The notes: generated by a model not told the origin, from the letters alone. A DNA stretch of 64,000 nucleotides from Novosphingobium sp. AAP83 (GCF_001295795.1 NZ_LJHY01000002.1:124001-188000); one strand, 5' to 3'. Numbered from the stretch's first letter, positions 18,514-27,784 are shown. Made by a program: numbers and translations.

Positions 18514-18891
18514 TTAGCGCACCAACATCGGGCCAAGCGGCTTTCCGGCAAACAAATGCACGTGCAGATGCGGCACTTCCTGATGGCTGTCCGTCCCTGC
18601 ATTGGCAAGCAAACGATAACCTAGCGCAACCAGCCCCATATCCCGCGCCACGGTACCCACAGCGCGCACGAACCCGGCGATTTCAGCATCGCTCGCCTTG
18701 GCCGAGAAATCGTCCCAGCAGACGTAAGCCCCTTTGGGAATTACCAGAACATGCGTTGGCGCTTGCGGATTGATATCGTGAAACGCCAGCGCGAATTCGT
18801 CTTGATAGACGGTCTTGTTCGGAATTTCCCCGCGCAAGATTTTGGCGAAGACATTCTGGTCATCATAAGGTTGGGTTGCATCAACGGCCAT
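18514..18891 (-). CDS. HIT family (HinT-like) nucleotide hydrolase
   Basis: A 125-residue protein with the histidine triad HLHVHLFAG near the C-terminus (about 108-116) and NVFAKILRGEIPNKTVYQDE at the N-terminus. HinT enzymes hydrolyse purine nucleoside phosphoramidates. It starts 3 bases after hisE on the same strand, the usual hisE-HIT pairing of alphaproteobacteria. Confidence 0.95.
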   Translation of the reverse strand: MAVDATQPYDDQNVFAKILRGEIPNKTVYQDEFALAFHDINPQAPTHVLVIPKGAYVCWDDFSAKASDAEIAGFVRAVGTVARDMGLVALGYRLLANAGTDSHQEVPHLHVHLFAGKPLGPMLVR

Positions 18892-18894
18892 GAT

Positions 18895-19242
18895 TCATTC
18901 GCTCCTGCTGGCTTTTTCGGCAATGCCCGAGATACCTTCGCGGCGCTGCAATTCTGCCAGCACTTCGGCCAAGGGCACATCCTTGGCCGATAGCAGCACC
19001 ATCAGGTGGAAAATCAGGTCCGCTGCTTCGCCCACCAGTTCGGCACGGTCACCGGTAAGCGCGGCGATCACCGTCTCTGTGCCCTCCTCGCCCACTTTCT
19101 GCGCGATCTTTGCGATGCCTTTGGCGTTAAGCTTTGCTACATAGCTGGCGGCGGGATCGCCCAAGCGTCGCTGCGCAATCGTGGCTTCAAGCCGGGCGAG
19201 AATGTCGCCATGTCCGGTAGCGTGTTCCATGGAAGGGTGCAT
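18895..19242 (-). CDS. hisE: Phosphoribosyl-ATP pyrophosphatase
   Basis: A 115-residue MazG-like protein with KVGEEGTETVIAALTG and LVGEAADLIFHLMVLL, the EExxE and ExxD metal sites. It converts PR-ATP to PR-AMP in histidine synthesis. Met at 19242 or 19230 are both possible starts; neither has a good RBS. A separate PEP-CTERM gene intervenes between it and hisF. Confidence 0.93.
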   Translation of the reverse strand: MHPSMEHATGHGDILARLEATIAQRRLGDPAASYVAKLNAKGIAKIAQKVGEEGTETVIAALTGDRAELVGEAADLIFHLMVLLSAKDVPLAEVLAELQRREGISGIAEKASRSE

Positions 19243-19313
19243 GGATGGGACAAGCGCGCTGGTCAAGCCGTTCGGGCGCACATTCACCAACGCAAAACGC
19301 CCACAATTGGCGC

Positions 19314-19508
19314 CTATTTGCGCTTCCGCGCCACTTGTCTGCCCACAATCAACCCCACAACGCCAAGCGCGAAGAGCGCTCCGTCACTGGGTTCTGGAAT
19401 GGAAACGCCAACAGATTGGGCCACCGCCGGGGCGGCAACGGCAAAGGCGACAAGAGGGGCAAGCGAAATACGAAGCACGCGGGGCGACCTGTTCTGCCAA
19501 ACCTTCAT
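19314..19508 (-). CDS. Very small PEP-CTERM sorting-signal protein
   Basis: A 64-residue protein: a Sec signal peptide (about 1-30, ending APAVAQ), a few linker residues, then the tripartite PEP-CTERM signal: IPEPS, a hydrophobic helix ALFALGVVGLIVG, and a basic tail RQVARKRK. Proteins with this signal are cut by exosortase/EpsH enzymes in strains that make exopolysaccharide. Almost nothing remains of the mature part. The gene sits between hisF and hisE; no exosortase gene is in the window. Confidence 0.8.
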   Translation of the reverse strand: MKVWQNRSPRVLRISLAPLVAFAVAAPAVAQSVGVSIPEPSDGALFALGVVGLIVGRQVARKRK

Positions 19509-19595
19509 GGTTCGAACGCCCATTTGCCAGAACAGGCGATACGCGTTAACCCCTTAACTTTAATGGTTAATGACCCATTACGGGACGCGCGGCGC

Positions 19596-20357
19596 TTAGG
19601 AACGCGCAGGCAATCCCGCAGCGCGCAGCGCCGCATGAGCCTCGGCAATTGAGTGCGTGCCGAAATGGAAGATCGAAGCCGCCAACACGGCGCTGGCATG
19701 GCCTTGCGTGACCCCTGCCACAAGGTGGTCAAGCGTGCCGACGCCTCCACTTGCGATTACCGGAACCGGCACAGCATCAGCAATTGCGCGCGTTAATTCA
19801 AGGTCATAGCCCTTTTGCGTGCCATCGCCATCCATCGAGGTGACGAGCAGTTCGCCCGCGCCCAGCTCAGCGAGCTTCACCGCATGGGCCAGCGCATCGA
19901 TGCCGGTGCCCTTGCGCCCGCCGTGGGTGAAGATTTCCCACTTGCCCGGAGCAACCCGCCGCGCATCGACCGAACCAACCACGCATTGCGCGCCGAATTT
20001 CTCGGCAATATCGCGCACCAGTTCAGGCCGCGCGACCGCAGCGGAATTAACCGCGACCTTATCGGCCCCTGCCAACAGGAGCGCCCGGGCATCTTCGACT
20101 GCTCGAACCCCGCCGCCAACGGTCAGCGGCATAAAGCAAACCTCGGCGGTGCGCGCGACGACATCCAATAGCGTGCCGCGCCCTTCGTGCGTGGCGGAGA
20201 TATCGAGGAAGCATAGCTCATCAGCGCCCGCCTTGTCATAGGCCCGCGCCTGCTCAACCGGATCGCCCGCATCACGCAAGTCGACGAAGTTCACGCCCTT
20301 GACCACGCGGCCATCGCGAACATCAAGGCAAGGGATGACGCGGACGCGGACGGTCAT
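19596..20357 (-). CDS. hisF: Imidazole glycerol phosphate synthase subunit HisF
   Basis: A 253-residue beta/alpha barrel. [19 protein letters not shown] carries the catalytic Asp (about residue 11) and [16 protein letters not shown] the second (about 130). It makes IGP and AICAR with ammonia from HisH. The ATG at 20357 follows the hisA stop (20359) by one base. Upstream frame extension lies in hisA and was not used. Confidence 0.97.
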   Translation of the reverse strand: MTVRVRVIPCLDVRDGRVVKGVNFVDLRDAGDPVEQARAYDKAGADELCFLDISATHEGRGTLLDVVARTAEVCFMPLTVGGGVRAVEDARALLLAGADKVAVNSAAVARPELVRDIAEKFGAQCVVGSVDARRVAPGKWEIFTHGGRKGTGIDALAHAVKLAELGAGELLVTSMDGDGTQKGYDLELTRAIADAVPVPVIASGGVGTLDHLVAGVTQGHASAVLAASIFHFGTHSIAEAHAALRAAGLPARS

Positions 20358-20358
20358 A

Positions 20359-21084
20359 TCAGGCCTCCGCCATCGCAATCGCAGCGGCCAGATCGAGGCG
20401 CCCTTCAAACAACGCGCGGCCCGTAATCACGCCCTCGATGCCATCGACCTCGTGAATCTTGAGCATGCGGATGTCGTCGATGCCTTTAACGCCGCCACTG
20501 GCGATCACGGGGATGTCCACCCGCCGCGCCAAGTCTACCGTGGCGTCAATATTCACGCCCCTAAGCAAGCCATCGCGGCCGATGTCGGTGAACAGCAGGC
20601 TGGCAACGCCTGCATCCTCGAACCGGCGGGCAAGATCAACTACCGAAACGTCGGAAACATCAGCCCAGCCCTCGGTGGCGACCATGCCGTCGCGGGCGTC
20701 CACCGCGACGACGATGCCGCCCGGGAATTCCTTGGCCATATCCTTGACGAACTGCGGGTCTTTCAGGGCAGCCGTGCCCATGACCACGCGCGCCACGCCA
20801 AGATCGAACCAGCCTGCAACCGCCTCACGCGTGCGGATGCCGCCGCCCAACTGGACGTGGCCTGGAAATGCCTTGAGGATGCCCTCAACCGCTTCACGGT
20901 TCTCGGCGCGGCCCGCGAATGAGCCATCGAGATCAACGACGTGAAGGAATTGCGAACCAGCGTTTGCGAACAGCGTTGCCTGATGGGCAGGATCGTCGCC
21001 GTAAACGGTCGCGCGATCCATGTCTCCTTCGGCGAGGCGGACGACCTGGCCAGCTTTCAGGTCAATGGCAGGGAATACGATCAT
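20359..21084 (-). CDS. hisA: ProFAR isomerase HisA
   Basis: A 241-residue beta/alpha barrel paralogous to His[21 protein letters not shown] with the catalytic Asp (about 8), and [14 protein letters not shown] with the second Asp (about 127-130). It opens the ring of ProFAR in histidine synthesis. I chose the Met at 21084. hisH and hisB, usually upstream, are not seen; a low-GC regulator gene occurs there instead. Confidence 0.97.
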   Translation of the reverse strand: MIVFPAIDLKAGQVVRLAEGDMDRATVYGDDPAHQATLFANAGSQFLHVVDLDGSFAGRAENREAVEGILKAFPGHVQLGGGIRTREAVAGWFDLGVARVVMGTAALKDPQFVKDMAKEFPGGIVVAVDARDGMVATEGWADVSDVSVVDLARRFEDAGVASLLFTDIGRDGLLRGVNIDATVDLARRVDIPVIASGGVKGIDDIRMLKIHEVDGIEGVITGRALFEGRLDLAAAIAMAEA

Positions 21085-21158
21085 GGACCGCGCGCCTAGC
21101 ACTGCTTTTGCCGTGCGGGAAGTGCGAAGCAGGCAGTGCCTTGGACCAAAAACCGGAT

Positions 21159-21611
21159 TTATGTGTTTTGCTGAAGCTCGTTGTAAAACTGCTGGAGCAT
21201 TTCTTCTACCGATAAAAACCCTTTTTCGGTGAGATATAGCCAGAATCTACGACTATCCTTCGCGTCTCTATCACGACATATCAAATCATCTTTTTTCAAT
21301 AGATCGATATGCCGAAGAACAGTCGTCAGAGGCATATTTGTCATAGATGCAATATCAGTTACAGAAATTTTAGTATTTTGGCTTTGCATTATATACATTT
21401 CGATCATCATTGACCAAAATGGACTGCACGGCGAATAACCTGGAAGAATTTTTTCTCGGAACGCTATGTTCGACCGAAAGGATACCGCCAGTCGAAAAAG
21501 TTCATTTTTCTGCAACGAAATCGGATAAGTCACGGATGACTTTTCCATTTTTATCTTATACTGAATGAGCTCGATAACTTCGGATAATTTTGTTGTTAAA
21601 ATTTCGTCCAT
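21159..21611 (-). CDS. MarR-like winged-helix regulator, AT-rich
   Basis: A 150-residue protein with a winged helix at about 80-140: ISVTDIASMTNMPLTTVLRH, then DDLICRDRDAKDSRRFWLYL (recognition helix then wing). The Lys/Ile/Asn-rich composition and AT-rich codons differ strongly from the his genes next to it, which suggests a different origin. The ligand and targets are unknown. It is the first gene of the accessory part. Confidence 0.75.
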   Translation of the reverse strand: MDEILTTKLSEVIELIQYKIKMEKSSVTYPISLQKNELFRLAVSFRSNIAFREKILPGYSPCSPFWSMMIEMYIMQSQNTKISVTDIASMTNMPLTTVLRHIDLLKKDDLICRDRDAKDSRRFWLYLTEKGFLSVEEMLQQFYNELQQNT

Positions 21612-21859
21612 TTTTCAGTTCCAAAAACAGTCGCCTTGCACAGCTCAATAATGAAAGCCCAACCTCTCACGACATTGGGTAGCGGTTCGCCGAAAAGCTT
21701 TGCCGCCCATATCACGCACATTCTGGTGGGCGATTGCGGGCAACAAAACTTTGCGCGATTGCCTGAATTTTTCCGTGCCGCACAACAAGAGCGTAAACCG
21801 CAGCAGCGCCGGATGGCCGTTCAACAAGACAAGCCCTTCGGGCAAACATCTTCCACAAC

Positions 21860-22729
21860 TTAAAGCCCATCGAGAACCTTGCTGACCATGACATTTACAG
21901 TGACGCGGCGATTTTTTGCTTTACCATCGACGGTGTCATTGCTTGCAGCCGGATTAGCCGCAGCCAACCCGGTGGGGGTCAGCATGCGATAAGGCTTCCA
22001 GCCACAGACCTGCTGGAGATAATTGACGACGCGCGCAGCACGCGCTTCGCTCAAACGCTGGTTCAACTCCTCGTTACCAGTAGAATCCGTGTAGCCGACT
22101 ACAAGCATCAAGGAGTTTTCGATCGCTGCCGCCTGGTTGGCCGTGTCACAAAGATCAGACTTCGCTTGGCTCGAGATAACGGATTTTCCGACATCGAACG
22201 CAACATTCATGCTGCTTTTGATAGAATACTTATCGATGTTGGCCATGCGTCCGCGCAGCGCTTCAGTGGCGGCTGCGTGTTCGGAAAAACGTTGGGCAGT
22301 ACCGTTGTGGACAATTTGCGCAGTCTTCAGATCTTCACTCTTAAGATCAATCTTGTTAGCAACCAAATCATTGCCGAATTGCAGAGTTTTTACACGGACG
22401 GGCAAACCGTTAAGCAGCGAACTTGCTGCTAACTTGGTACGCTTCAGACCCAGAGGGCCAGCGCTCGCTTCAATCAAGGTGGCATCGTTGATGCTGATTA
22501 TCGATTTTGTTCCGTCCGCGCTCGTTACCTCTATTTTGCTGCTTCGGCGCGCGGAAATTACGCCTTCGACCCTTGCCCCTTGAATTGCCATCACAGGTGC
22601 AGATGTATCGGTCACTCTGCCAGTAAGCCCGTCGGCTGGAAGTTCCTGCGCCATCAGTGTGACGCCGCACGGGGTCGCCAGCAAGGCCAAGGTTAGCAAA
22701 GCCCGGGGCCCCCTTAGAATGACCTTCAT
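21860..22729 (-). CDS. OmpA-domain envelope protein
   Basis: A 289-residue protein: signal peptide (about 1-27), a beta-rich region of about 130 residues (GRVTDTSAPVMAIQGARVEG; two ITS/IND-type strands), and a C-terminal OmpA/MotB peptidoglycan-binding domain (MLVVGYTDSTGNEELNQRLS, SEARAARVVNYLQQ). RBS AGGAGAGC stands just before the ATG. The last Arg/Thr stretch is NRRVTVNVMV. It is probably a periplasmic or outer-membrane protein. It has no close operon partner; the function is unknown. Confidence 0.85.
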   Translation of the reverse strand: MKVILRGPRALLTLALLATPCGVTLMAQELPADGLTGRVTDTSAPVMAIQGARVEGVISARRSSKIEVTSADGTKSIISINDATLIEASAGPLGLKRTKLAASSLLNGLPVRVKTLQFGNDLVANKIDLKSEDLKTAQIVHNGTAQRFSEHAAATEALRGRMANIDKYSIKSSMNVAFDVGKSVISSQAKSDLCDTANQAAAIENSLMLVVGYTDSTGNEELNQRLSEARAARVVNYLQQVCGWKPYRMLTPTGLAAANPAASNDTVDGKAKNRRVTVNVMVSKVLDGL

Positions 22730-23488
22730 GACGCTCTCCTGTTATATTGATTTCACCTGATGAATTCCCATAAAGCCTCACCAAGGGAATGTAAATATTG
22801 TGATATTTTTTGATTAAATAACTGAAATTTTAAAAAACCACGAAGCGAAATAGCCAGAATGGCTACCTGCATGGGCATTGATTGCCACAAAGCTCCGCAC
22901 CACGCTTTCCGCAATTCTAAGTGGGGTAGAAAGCAATTTATGCCAGTTCGTGTATAGCAAAACTGCGCACGTTCGAGGGCTTTTGATGTCGTGCCCGCGC
23001 TTAACATGCCAGCAATATAGCTCGGCCCCATCCTTCCCCATCGGACGGGGAAAGGCTGATAGGCAAGATTTGCACGGCGAAACTGTCAGGAGAATTGATC
23101 CCTACGTCCCCAAAAAAACCGCATAAGGCCGGTTTTCCAACACAGGAAAGTTCAAAGATACACCTCTGACCGAAGTTTAGACTGCCCGGAACACTCGCTA
23201 GCAGACCAGATTTGGACGCAGCGTAAAAAGCCAATTCAGACTCAGAAAGATAAGGACTGGCTTCAGATTATCGCGAACTTGGACTACAGTTTGAGACGGA
23301 AACTGGCAGAAAGAGGTTCCCAAAGGAGTTAACGCAATTTGCCTTGCTTCAGCGTCTCTGCGCTCACCAAACATTAAAGCTGATACACACAGCTACTACT
23401 CTTGAAAACCGCTCCCGCTTTCGCGCTTGCTACGCAAAAATCAGGCAATCGGCCGAGCACTCTTATCACCTGCCTGCAATTAAACCGC
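22730..23488. other. Long intergenic region, no gene recognised
   Basis: There is no frame with a family signature. An uninterrupted, codon-like stretch runs on the plus strand at about 23098-23329, but it has no start codon and no recognisable motif; it may be the end of a decayed gene. Confidence 0.35.
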
Positions 23489-23824
23489 TCAAGGGCTAGC
23501 GGGAGCTCCACCGCCACCAAGTGCACCAGCCAGGCCGCCCGCAAGACCTACAGGAATCGCCAAAAGCCACGGAGACATTCCACCGCCCTTGCCCTTGTTC
23601 GGAACTGCCTTCGCAAAATACTGGCAGCGCAGATCTTCCCGGTTAGCTGGCTTTTCGCAGTATTTGCGCAAAGCAGCTTTATCATCTTCGTTCATCATGC
23701 GCACGGGAGCATCATAACGCTTTGTCTTAGCACCATTGGCCGGCTGAGCAGCTGCGAACGCGCTTGCTGACGACAAAGACACTGCCAAGACTGCACAAGC
23801 AATCGAAAAAACCAATGAACGCAT
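23489..23824 (-). CDS. Small exported protein of unknown function
   Basis: A 111-residue protein with a signal peptide (about 1-25, ending AFAAAQ), a middle part with two Cys (LRKYCEKPANREDLRCQYF), probably a disulphide, then a glycine-rich hydrophobic C-terminal segment (MSPWLLAIPVGLAGGLAGAL). RBS AAGGGTGC precedes the start. No family is recognised. Confidence 0.65.
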   Translation of the reverse strand: MRSLVFSIACAVLAVSLSSASAFAAAQPANGAKTKRYDAPVRMMNEDDKAALRKYCEKPANREDLRCQYFAKAVPNKGKGGGMSPWLLAIPVGLAGGLAGALGGGGAPASP

Positions 23825-24148
23825 GTTAACGCACCCTTTTATGATCCTTCGTCACTACATCATCAAATCGATCAACACAAGATTTTTCGCCAACACCCTC
23901 TATTCCAGCGTCAAAAATCAAAAAAACTGTGACATCGTGTGATGCCGCACCCGCCACTGCATGAAAGCACTCAAAATGTCAGCTTAGGGTAAGCGCTCCA
24001 TGGATAATGCCTCCAACACGAACCATGCGCTATCCAGTCCTTCAGCAAGGAGTAGTCATCCCCGTGAGAGGCTGGCCGAAAAAGAAGTTTGCAATATCGG
24101 TGACATGTGATTCAGCCGTGGTTGCGAGGCTACGACGTAGCGGCACAT
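23825..24148. other. Intergenic region before the transposase remnant
   Basis: No gene recognised. The first half is AT-rich and probably carries the promoter of the small exported protein gene. Confidence 0.35.
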
Positions 24149-24480
24149 ATGGACCGATACTACCCAACGGCAGTATGCCAGAGCAGACTTGCTTTTTCCC
24201 AGCGATTTGACGGGCGCGGAGTGGGAAATCCTTGCGCCCTTGCTGCCACCGGACCTGTTCCCGCCAATAACCACGGTGCAGCATTATCTCTACCGCTGGA
24301 GCGCGATAGGTGTGTGGAAGTCGATCAGTCACGCGCTGCTACTGATGGCTCGCGAAGCGGCGGGTCGGGAGGCGTCACCCAGCGCGGGCGTCATTAACAG
24401 CTAAAGCGTGAAAACGACGGGAAGTGGTGGCCCATAAGGCTTTGACGCGGGCAAGAACATCAAAGGCCACAAGCACTCCC
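24149..24480 (+). pseudogene. Decayed IS5-family transposase remnant
   Basis: Stretches of an IS5-type transposase are readable but broken. MDRYYP at 24149 is out of frame with PSDLTGAEWEILAPLLPPD (24198 onward). The following about 25 residues are missing, joined to TTVQHYLYRWSAIGVWKSI and AAGREASPSAGVINS. The next codon is a stop where Gln is expected; reading on gives SVKTTGSGGP, another stop, then GFDAGKNIKGHK, all in one frame. The rest of the gene is absent and no terminal inverted repeats were found. It is an old insertion at the left border of the polysaccharide and adhesion region. Confidence 0.85.
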
Positions 24481-24581
24481 TCCTATCAGAAAGATCAAGG
24501 TGAGCCATAAACCGATAACAAGAACGGAAATGTTATAAGGTCTGCTAATCCGATGCCGAGCCAAACCGTCCGCACTTTCGC

Positions 24582-25889
24582 TCATCGCGAACCGAAGCCT
24601 GTAACAATCGTGCGAATGGTGAGCAAAACGATCAAAAAATCGAGCCACACCGAGCAATGCTTGATATAGTAAAAATCATATTCAAGCTTTTGCCGGGCTG
24701 CATCTCCGTGTGCGACATTTCCCTGATGGACTGCTGCCCACCCTGTGATGCCCGGACGCACCGAGTGCCGGTATACATAAAAAGGTATTTCTCTGGCGTA
24801 TTGATCAGCCAAGATCACCGATTCTGGACGCGGCCCGATCAAGCTCATGTCGCCGCGTAACACATTGTACAATTGCGGAAGCTCATCAATGCGAAGCTTG
24901 CGGATGAGCTTGCCCACACGCGTTACCCGGTGATCATTTTCGGTTGTAAAAGCAGGACCATCGACATCGCAACGCATGGAGCGCAGTTTGTAACAAACAA
25001 AACGCCTGCCGCGATATCCTACACGCTGTTGACGATACAAAGCGCCGCCAGGGCTTTCGATCTTGATGGCCAAGCCCACTATGATGAGCACCGGTAGCGC
25101 CATCAAAAGCGCCGGAACAACGACCACGAGATCGGCCAATCGCTTTCCGCGGACCAGCGGACGCGAGGGCAGCATGTAGCCAAAATTTTCGACAGGGTGA
25201 TTGTCGAGGCTAACGGTGCCAGTGACCATTTCACGAAAGTAGTCTTGCCGGTAAACCGGGATGCCTTGCAACACAGCCTTCTGCAAAACCTGCTCTGTTA
25301 TGTGATCTTCCGGGCGATGCTTATCGAACACAACTGCCACAACGTCGATCAACTCTGCCCGCTCAACGATCGCTGATACCCAATTGATCCGGACACGCCT
25401 GAGTGCAGATTTTTCGGGCAAATAGCCAATGTACCCCACGCGCGGCCGACCTGCGCGCCGACGCGCAGATGCCACGATGAGATACCACCCCATACCACCT
25501 AGAAAGCTCAGGGCGACTGTTGAGATGCCAACTTTAACGCCGAGTATGGTTGCACCTGCTATTGCAGCGGCATATGCCGAAAAGAAGGACGGGAATATAA
25601 GTGCACGGTCAGTGGTAAGAGCCAGCGCGCCAACGTTCCGAAGCATGATGTGCGCGAAAATTGCAGCAACAAAAACTACGATTATCGTCGGAAGCAACTC
25701 ACGGTCATGATCTTCCGCGAAGATGTTTTCGATGTCTGTTGCCGCGAGCACCAAAAGCGGCACACCAACACCCACAATCAAGAGGCCGCCGAGCGTAAAC
25801 CGGTTGGTGCGCAATATGCGCCCCCAACGATCTCCGAATCTGACCTTCGAGTGCAATTTCATCTGGGCGAATGGTGTATACATGTTCAT
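24582..25889 (-). CDS. Polyprenyl-phosphate hexose-1-phosphate transferase (initiating EPS/holdfast-type glycosyltransferase)
   Basis: 435 residues from the ATG at 25889. The N-terminal half has about four to five membrane helices (for example LLIVGVGVPLLVLAA and TIIVVFVAAIFAHIML). From about 250 the bacterial sugar transferase domain starts with KRLADLVVVVPALLMALPVL; YRQQRVGYRGRRFVCYKLRS and ELPQLYNVLRGDMSLIGPRP are its catalytic signature. It moves a sugar-1-phosphate to undecaprenyl phosphate, the first step of polysaccharide repeat-unit synthesis. The neighbouring NusG paralogue (67 bp upstream, same strand) is a usual partner. Later glycosyltransferases, flippase and polymerase are absent here. 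Start uncertain: the frame is open to 25994. Confidence 0.88.
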   Translation of the reverse strand: MNMYTPFAQMKLHSKVRFGDRWGRILRTNRFTLGGLLIVGVGVPLLVLAATDIENIFAEDHDRELLPTIIVVFVAAIFAHIMLRNVGALALTTDRALIFPSFFSAYAAAIAGATILGVKVGISTVALSFLGGMGWYLIVASARRRAGRPRVGYIGYLPEKSALRRVRINWVSAIVERAELIDVVAVVFDKHRPEDHITEQVLQKAVLQGIPVYRQDYFREMVTGTVSLDNHPVENFGYMLPSRPLVRGKRLADLVVVVPALLMALPVLIIVGLAIKIESPGGALYRQQRVGYRGRRFVCYKLRSMRCDVDGPAFTTENDHRVTRVGKLIRKLRIDELPQLYNVLRGDMSLIGPRPESVILADQYAREIPFYVYRHSVRPGITGWAAVHQGNVAHGDAARQKLEYDFYYIKHCSVWLDFLIVLLTIRTIVTGFGSR

Positions 25890-25956
25890 CGCACAGCACC
25901 TTGCAATCGCAAACGGGTCGACCCAGGTGCCAGCACAAGGCGCAATGGTGCCAGGA

Positions 25957-26562
25957 TCATCCCAGGACAACCGGCTCAAGCGCGCTTGCATCAACCTGCA
26001 ACGAAACAGGCTGGCCTAAGATTTCGAGAAGGACATGGATCCGTCCGCGCTCATCAAGCTGTTCAATCGTGGCAATACGATCGGCAAACGCTGTGGAAAT
26101 GAATTTAACTTCCATGCCCGGCTTCAGAGCGGTCATGAGGCTATCAATCACACCTGAGCTACAGCGCGCAAAAATTGCCGCCATCACATCGGGAGCCACA
26201 GATTTGGGGGTCCCGCTGCCTGTGCCGATCAGGTGCCGCACACCTCGTGTCGAGTTTATGCTGCGCCAAGGGTATTGCACCGGTTCCGCTTGCACAAATA
26301 TGTAACCGGGAAATACCGGTGCCAACACCTCAACAACACGGCCCGCGCGCCGACGTTGTTTGCGAAACCTGGGAACAAAGGCGCCAAAACCCTGGACTTG
26401 GAGTTGCCCTTGCGCAAGCGCCTCCTTTTGAGGCTGCGTGGTTGCGACAAACCATTTATCAAATCGCAGGCTAGGCGAGGCTGGCCGCTCGGGGCTTGCA
26501 TGTCGGTTATCCGGCAGATCATCGCCTGATATACGCCTTATTGGAAACTCGGTTTCTCGCAC
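25957..26562 (-). CDS. Specialised NusG/RfaH-type transcription antiterminator
   Basis: A 201-residue protein. KWFVATTQPQKEALAQGQL opens the NusG N-terminal (NGN) domain at about 35; FVPRFRKQRR and VFPGYIFVQA are conserved in the RfaH/LoaP branch. The C-terminal part (LKPGMEVKFISTAFADRIAT) is a KOW domain. These proteins load onto RNA polymerase and let it read through long polysaccharide operons. There is no ATG near the N-terminus; GTG at 26562 with AGGGA 5 bases upstream is the best start. Its direct target is probably the sugar transferase gene. Confidence 0.85.
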   Translation of the reverse strand: MRETEFPIRRISGDDLPDNRHASPERPASPSLRFDKWFVATTQPQKEALAQGQLQVQGFGAFVPRFRKQRRRAGRVVEVLAPVFPGYIFVQAEPVQYPWRSINSTRGVRHLIGTGSGTPKSVAPDVMAAIFARCSSGVIDSLMTALKPGMEVKFISTAFADRIATIEQLDERGRIHVLLEILGQPVSLQVDASALEPVVLG

Positions 26563-26829
26563 AAAAATCCCTGAAAATGGCCAAACTGGACACCGCAAAG
26601 CGCCGCCCGCAAATTAATGATCTCTTCTGAGTTTATCAAATCCAACGCGTCTTTTTTGCACGATTCACTCGGAACAAAATAGATTATTTTTGATAATGCG
26701 CAATATATTATCACATCATATCATCTATGCAAATGCACGCTTCGAAGCACAAGCGCCTCGCCCGATTGCCGCCACACATGGCCTGAGCACCGTTCTGACG
26801 GCGGAACAGATTGCGCCCGCCACCGAAAA

Positions 26830-27534
26830 TCATTTGTCCGTGATGTCCATCGTAAGCAGATAGCCAAACCCTTGCGCAGCACGGAAGGGTGATGTCAGAT
26901 TTGTACCGCGTACAATCTTGCGGCGCAGGCGGGATATTGCTGCATCCAGATTCCGGTTGTCGGCGCTTTCGGTTACTTCGCTCGCTGCGGCAAGGTCAGC
27001 GCGCGAAACAAGCTTTCCGCCAGCTGCGCGCAGGCATTCGATGATACGCACTTCAGTGCGCGTTAGCTGAAACACGCCGCCATCGGGCGTGTGGAGTTGG
27101 CTGGCATCGGCTGATATTTGCCAGGCTCTGGACGGCTGCGCGGCTGTGGCGAGTGTGCGCCGCCAGATTGATTTGATCGCATAGTACATCTGATCAAACC
27201 GCGCAGGCTTTGCGATAAACATGTCCGCCCCGGCGGTCAGCGCGGAGTTGAAAGCATCGGGACCAAGACGGCTGCTTATGGCCAGAATGCCGACGTTGCT
27301 GCCTGCGCGGACCAGCGCGATGAGATCTACCCCATCATGGCCAGGCAATTCCAGCGCGATTACAAAAAAGTCATATGTTGCAAACGGCCCAGCCTTCATC
27401 ATCTCTTCCGCCGAACCAAACAGGGCGGATGTGCAGCCCTGGGCTTCAAGATAGGGCGCAAGGAAGGCGACGAAATCGGCATCGTTATCAACGATGCAAA
27501 GACTTCGCGGAAAACTATCCGGGTCGTTCATCAT
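26830..27534 (-). CDS. OmpR-type response regulator lacking the phospho-acceptor Asp
   Basis: A 234-residue protein with an N-terminal receiver-like domain (about 10-125) and a winged helix (about 150-230: LTRTEVRIIECLRAAGGKLV, NLDAAISRLRRKIV). The paralogue at 51779 has FFILDLGLPG; here the same place reads FFVIALELPG, so the phosphorylatable Asp is Ala60. The acidic pocket (VDND) and Lys (AKP) remain. It is probably active or regulated without phosphorylation, as in atypical receivers. It lies downstream of the hfa genes on the same strand, after a terminator. No kinase is adjacent. Confidence 0.9.
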   Translation of the reverse strand: MMNDPDSFPRSLCIVDNDADFVAFLAPYLEAQGCTSALFGSAEEMMKAGPFATYDFFVIALELPGHDGVDLIALVRAGSNVGILAISSRLGPDAFNSALTAGADMFIAKPARFDQMYYAIKSIWRRTLATAAQPSRAWQISADASQLHTPDGGVFQLTRTEVRIIECLRAAGGKLVSRADLAAASEVTESADNRNLDAAISRLRRKIVRGTNLTSPFRAAQGFGYLLTMDITDK

Positions 27535-27615
27535 GATAAGTCCGATTTTGCCCGCGCTTGGCGTGTCCCGAACGAAAGCTGGGAGCGGTTTTGAAAGGTG
27601 CCCGGAAAAACGAAA

Positions 27616-27644
27616 GACCGCCGCGCTTCGCGGGCGCGGCGGTC
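27616..27644 (-). terminator. Terminator of the hfa operon (minus strand)
   Basis: A perfect 11-bp GC stem (27616-27626 with 27634-27644) is followed on the minus strand by TTTCGTTTTTCC. A second, larger imperfect GC hairpin lies upstream of it (about 27730-27775). Both are between the hfaD-like stop (27785) and the regulator start (27534). Confidence 0.7.
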
Positions 27645-27784
27645 CTGGACCAGAGCGTGCTCGATATCCCAGCGGGGGTTGGGAAGAGGTCCAACGGCCG
27701 AAGCGGGGTTGCCTTCGGAACGTCTCGTCGCGTTGCCCGGCCTTCCCCCCGCCGAGACGGGGAGGAAGACCGGGCTTACGGGGC

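Noticed and set aside
21636..21863. Small open frames on both strands between the MarR-like and OmpA-like genes
   Set aside because: They overlap each other, have no good start or motif and look random.
23098..23329. Stop-free codon-like stretch on the plus strand
   Set aside because: It has no start codon and no recognisable motif; it may be a decayed gene end.
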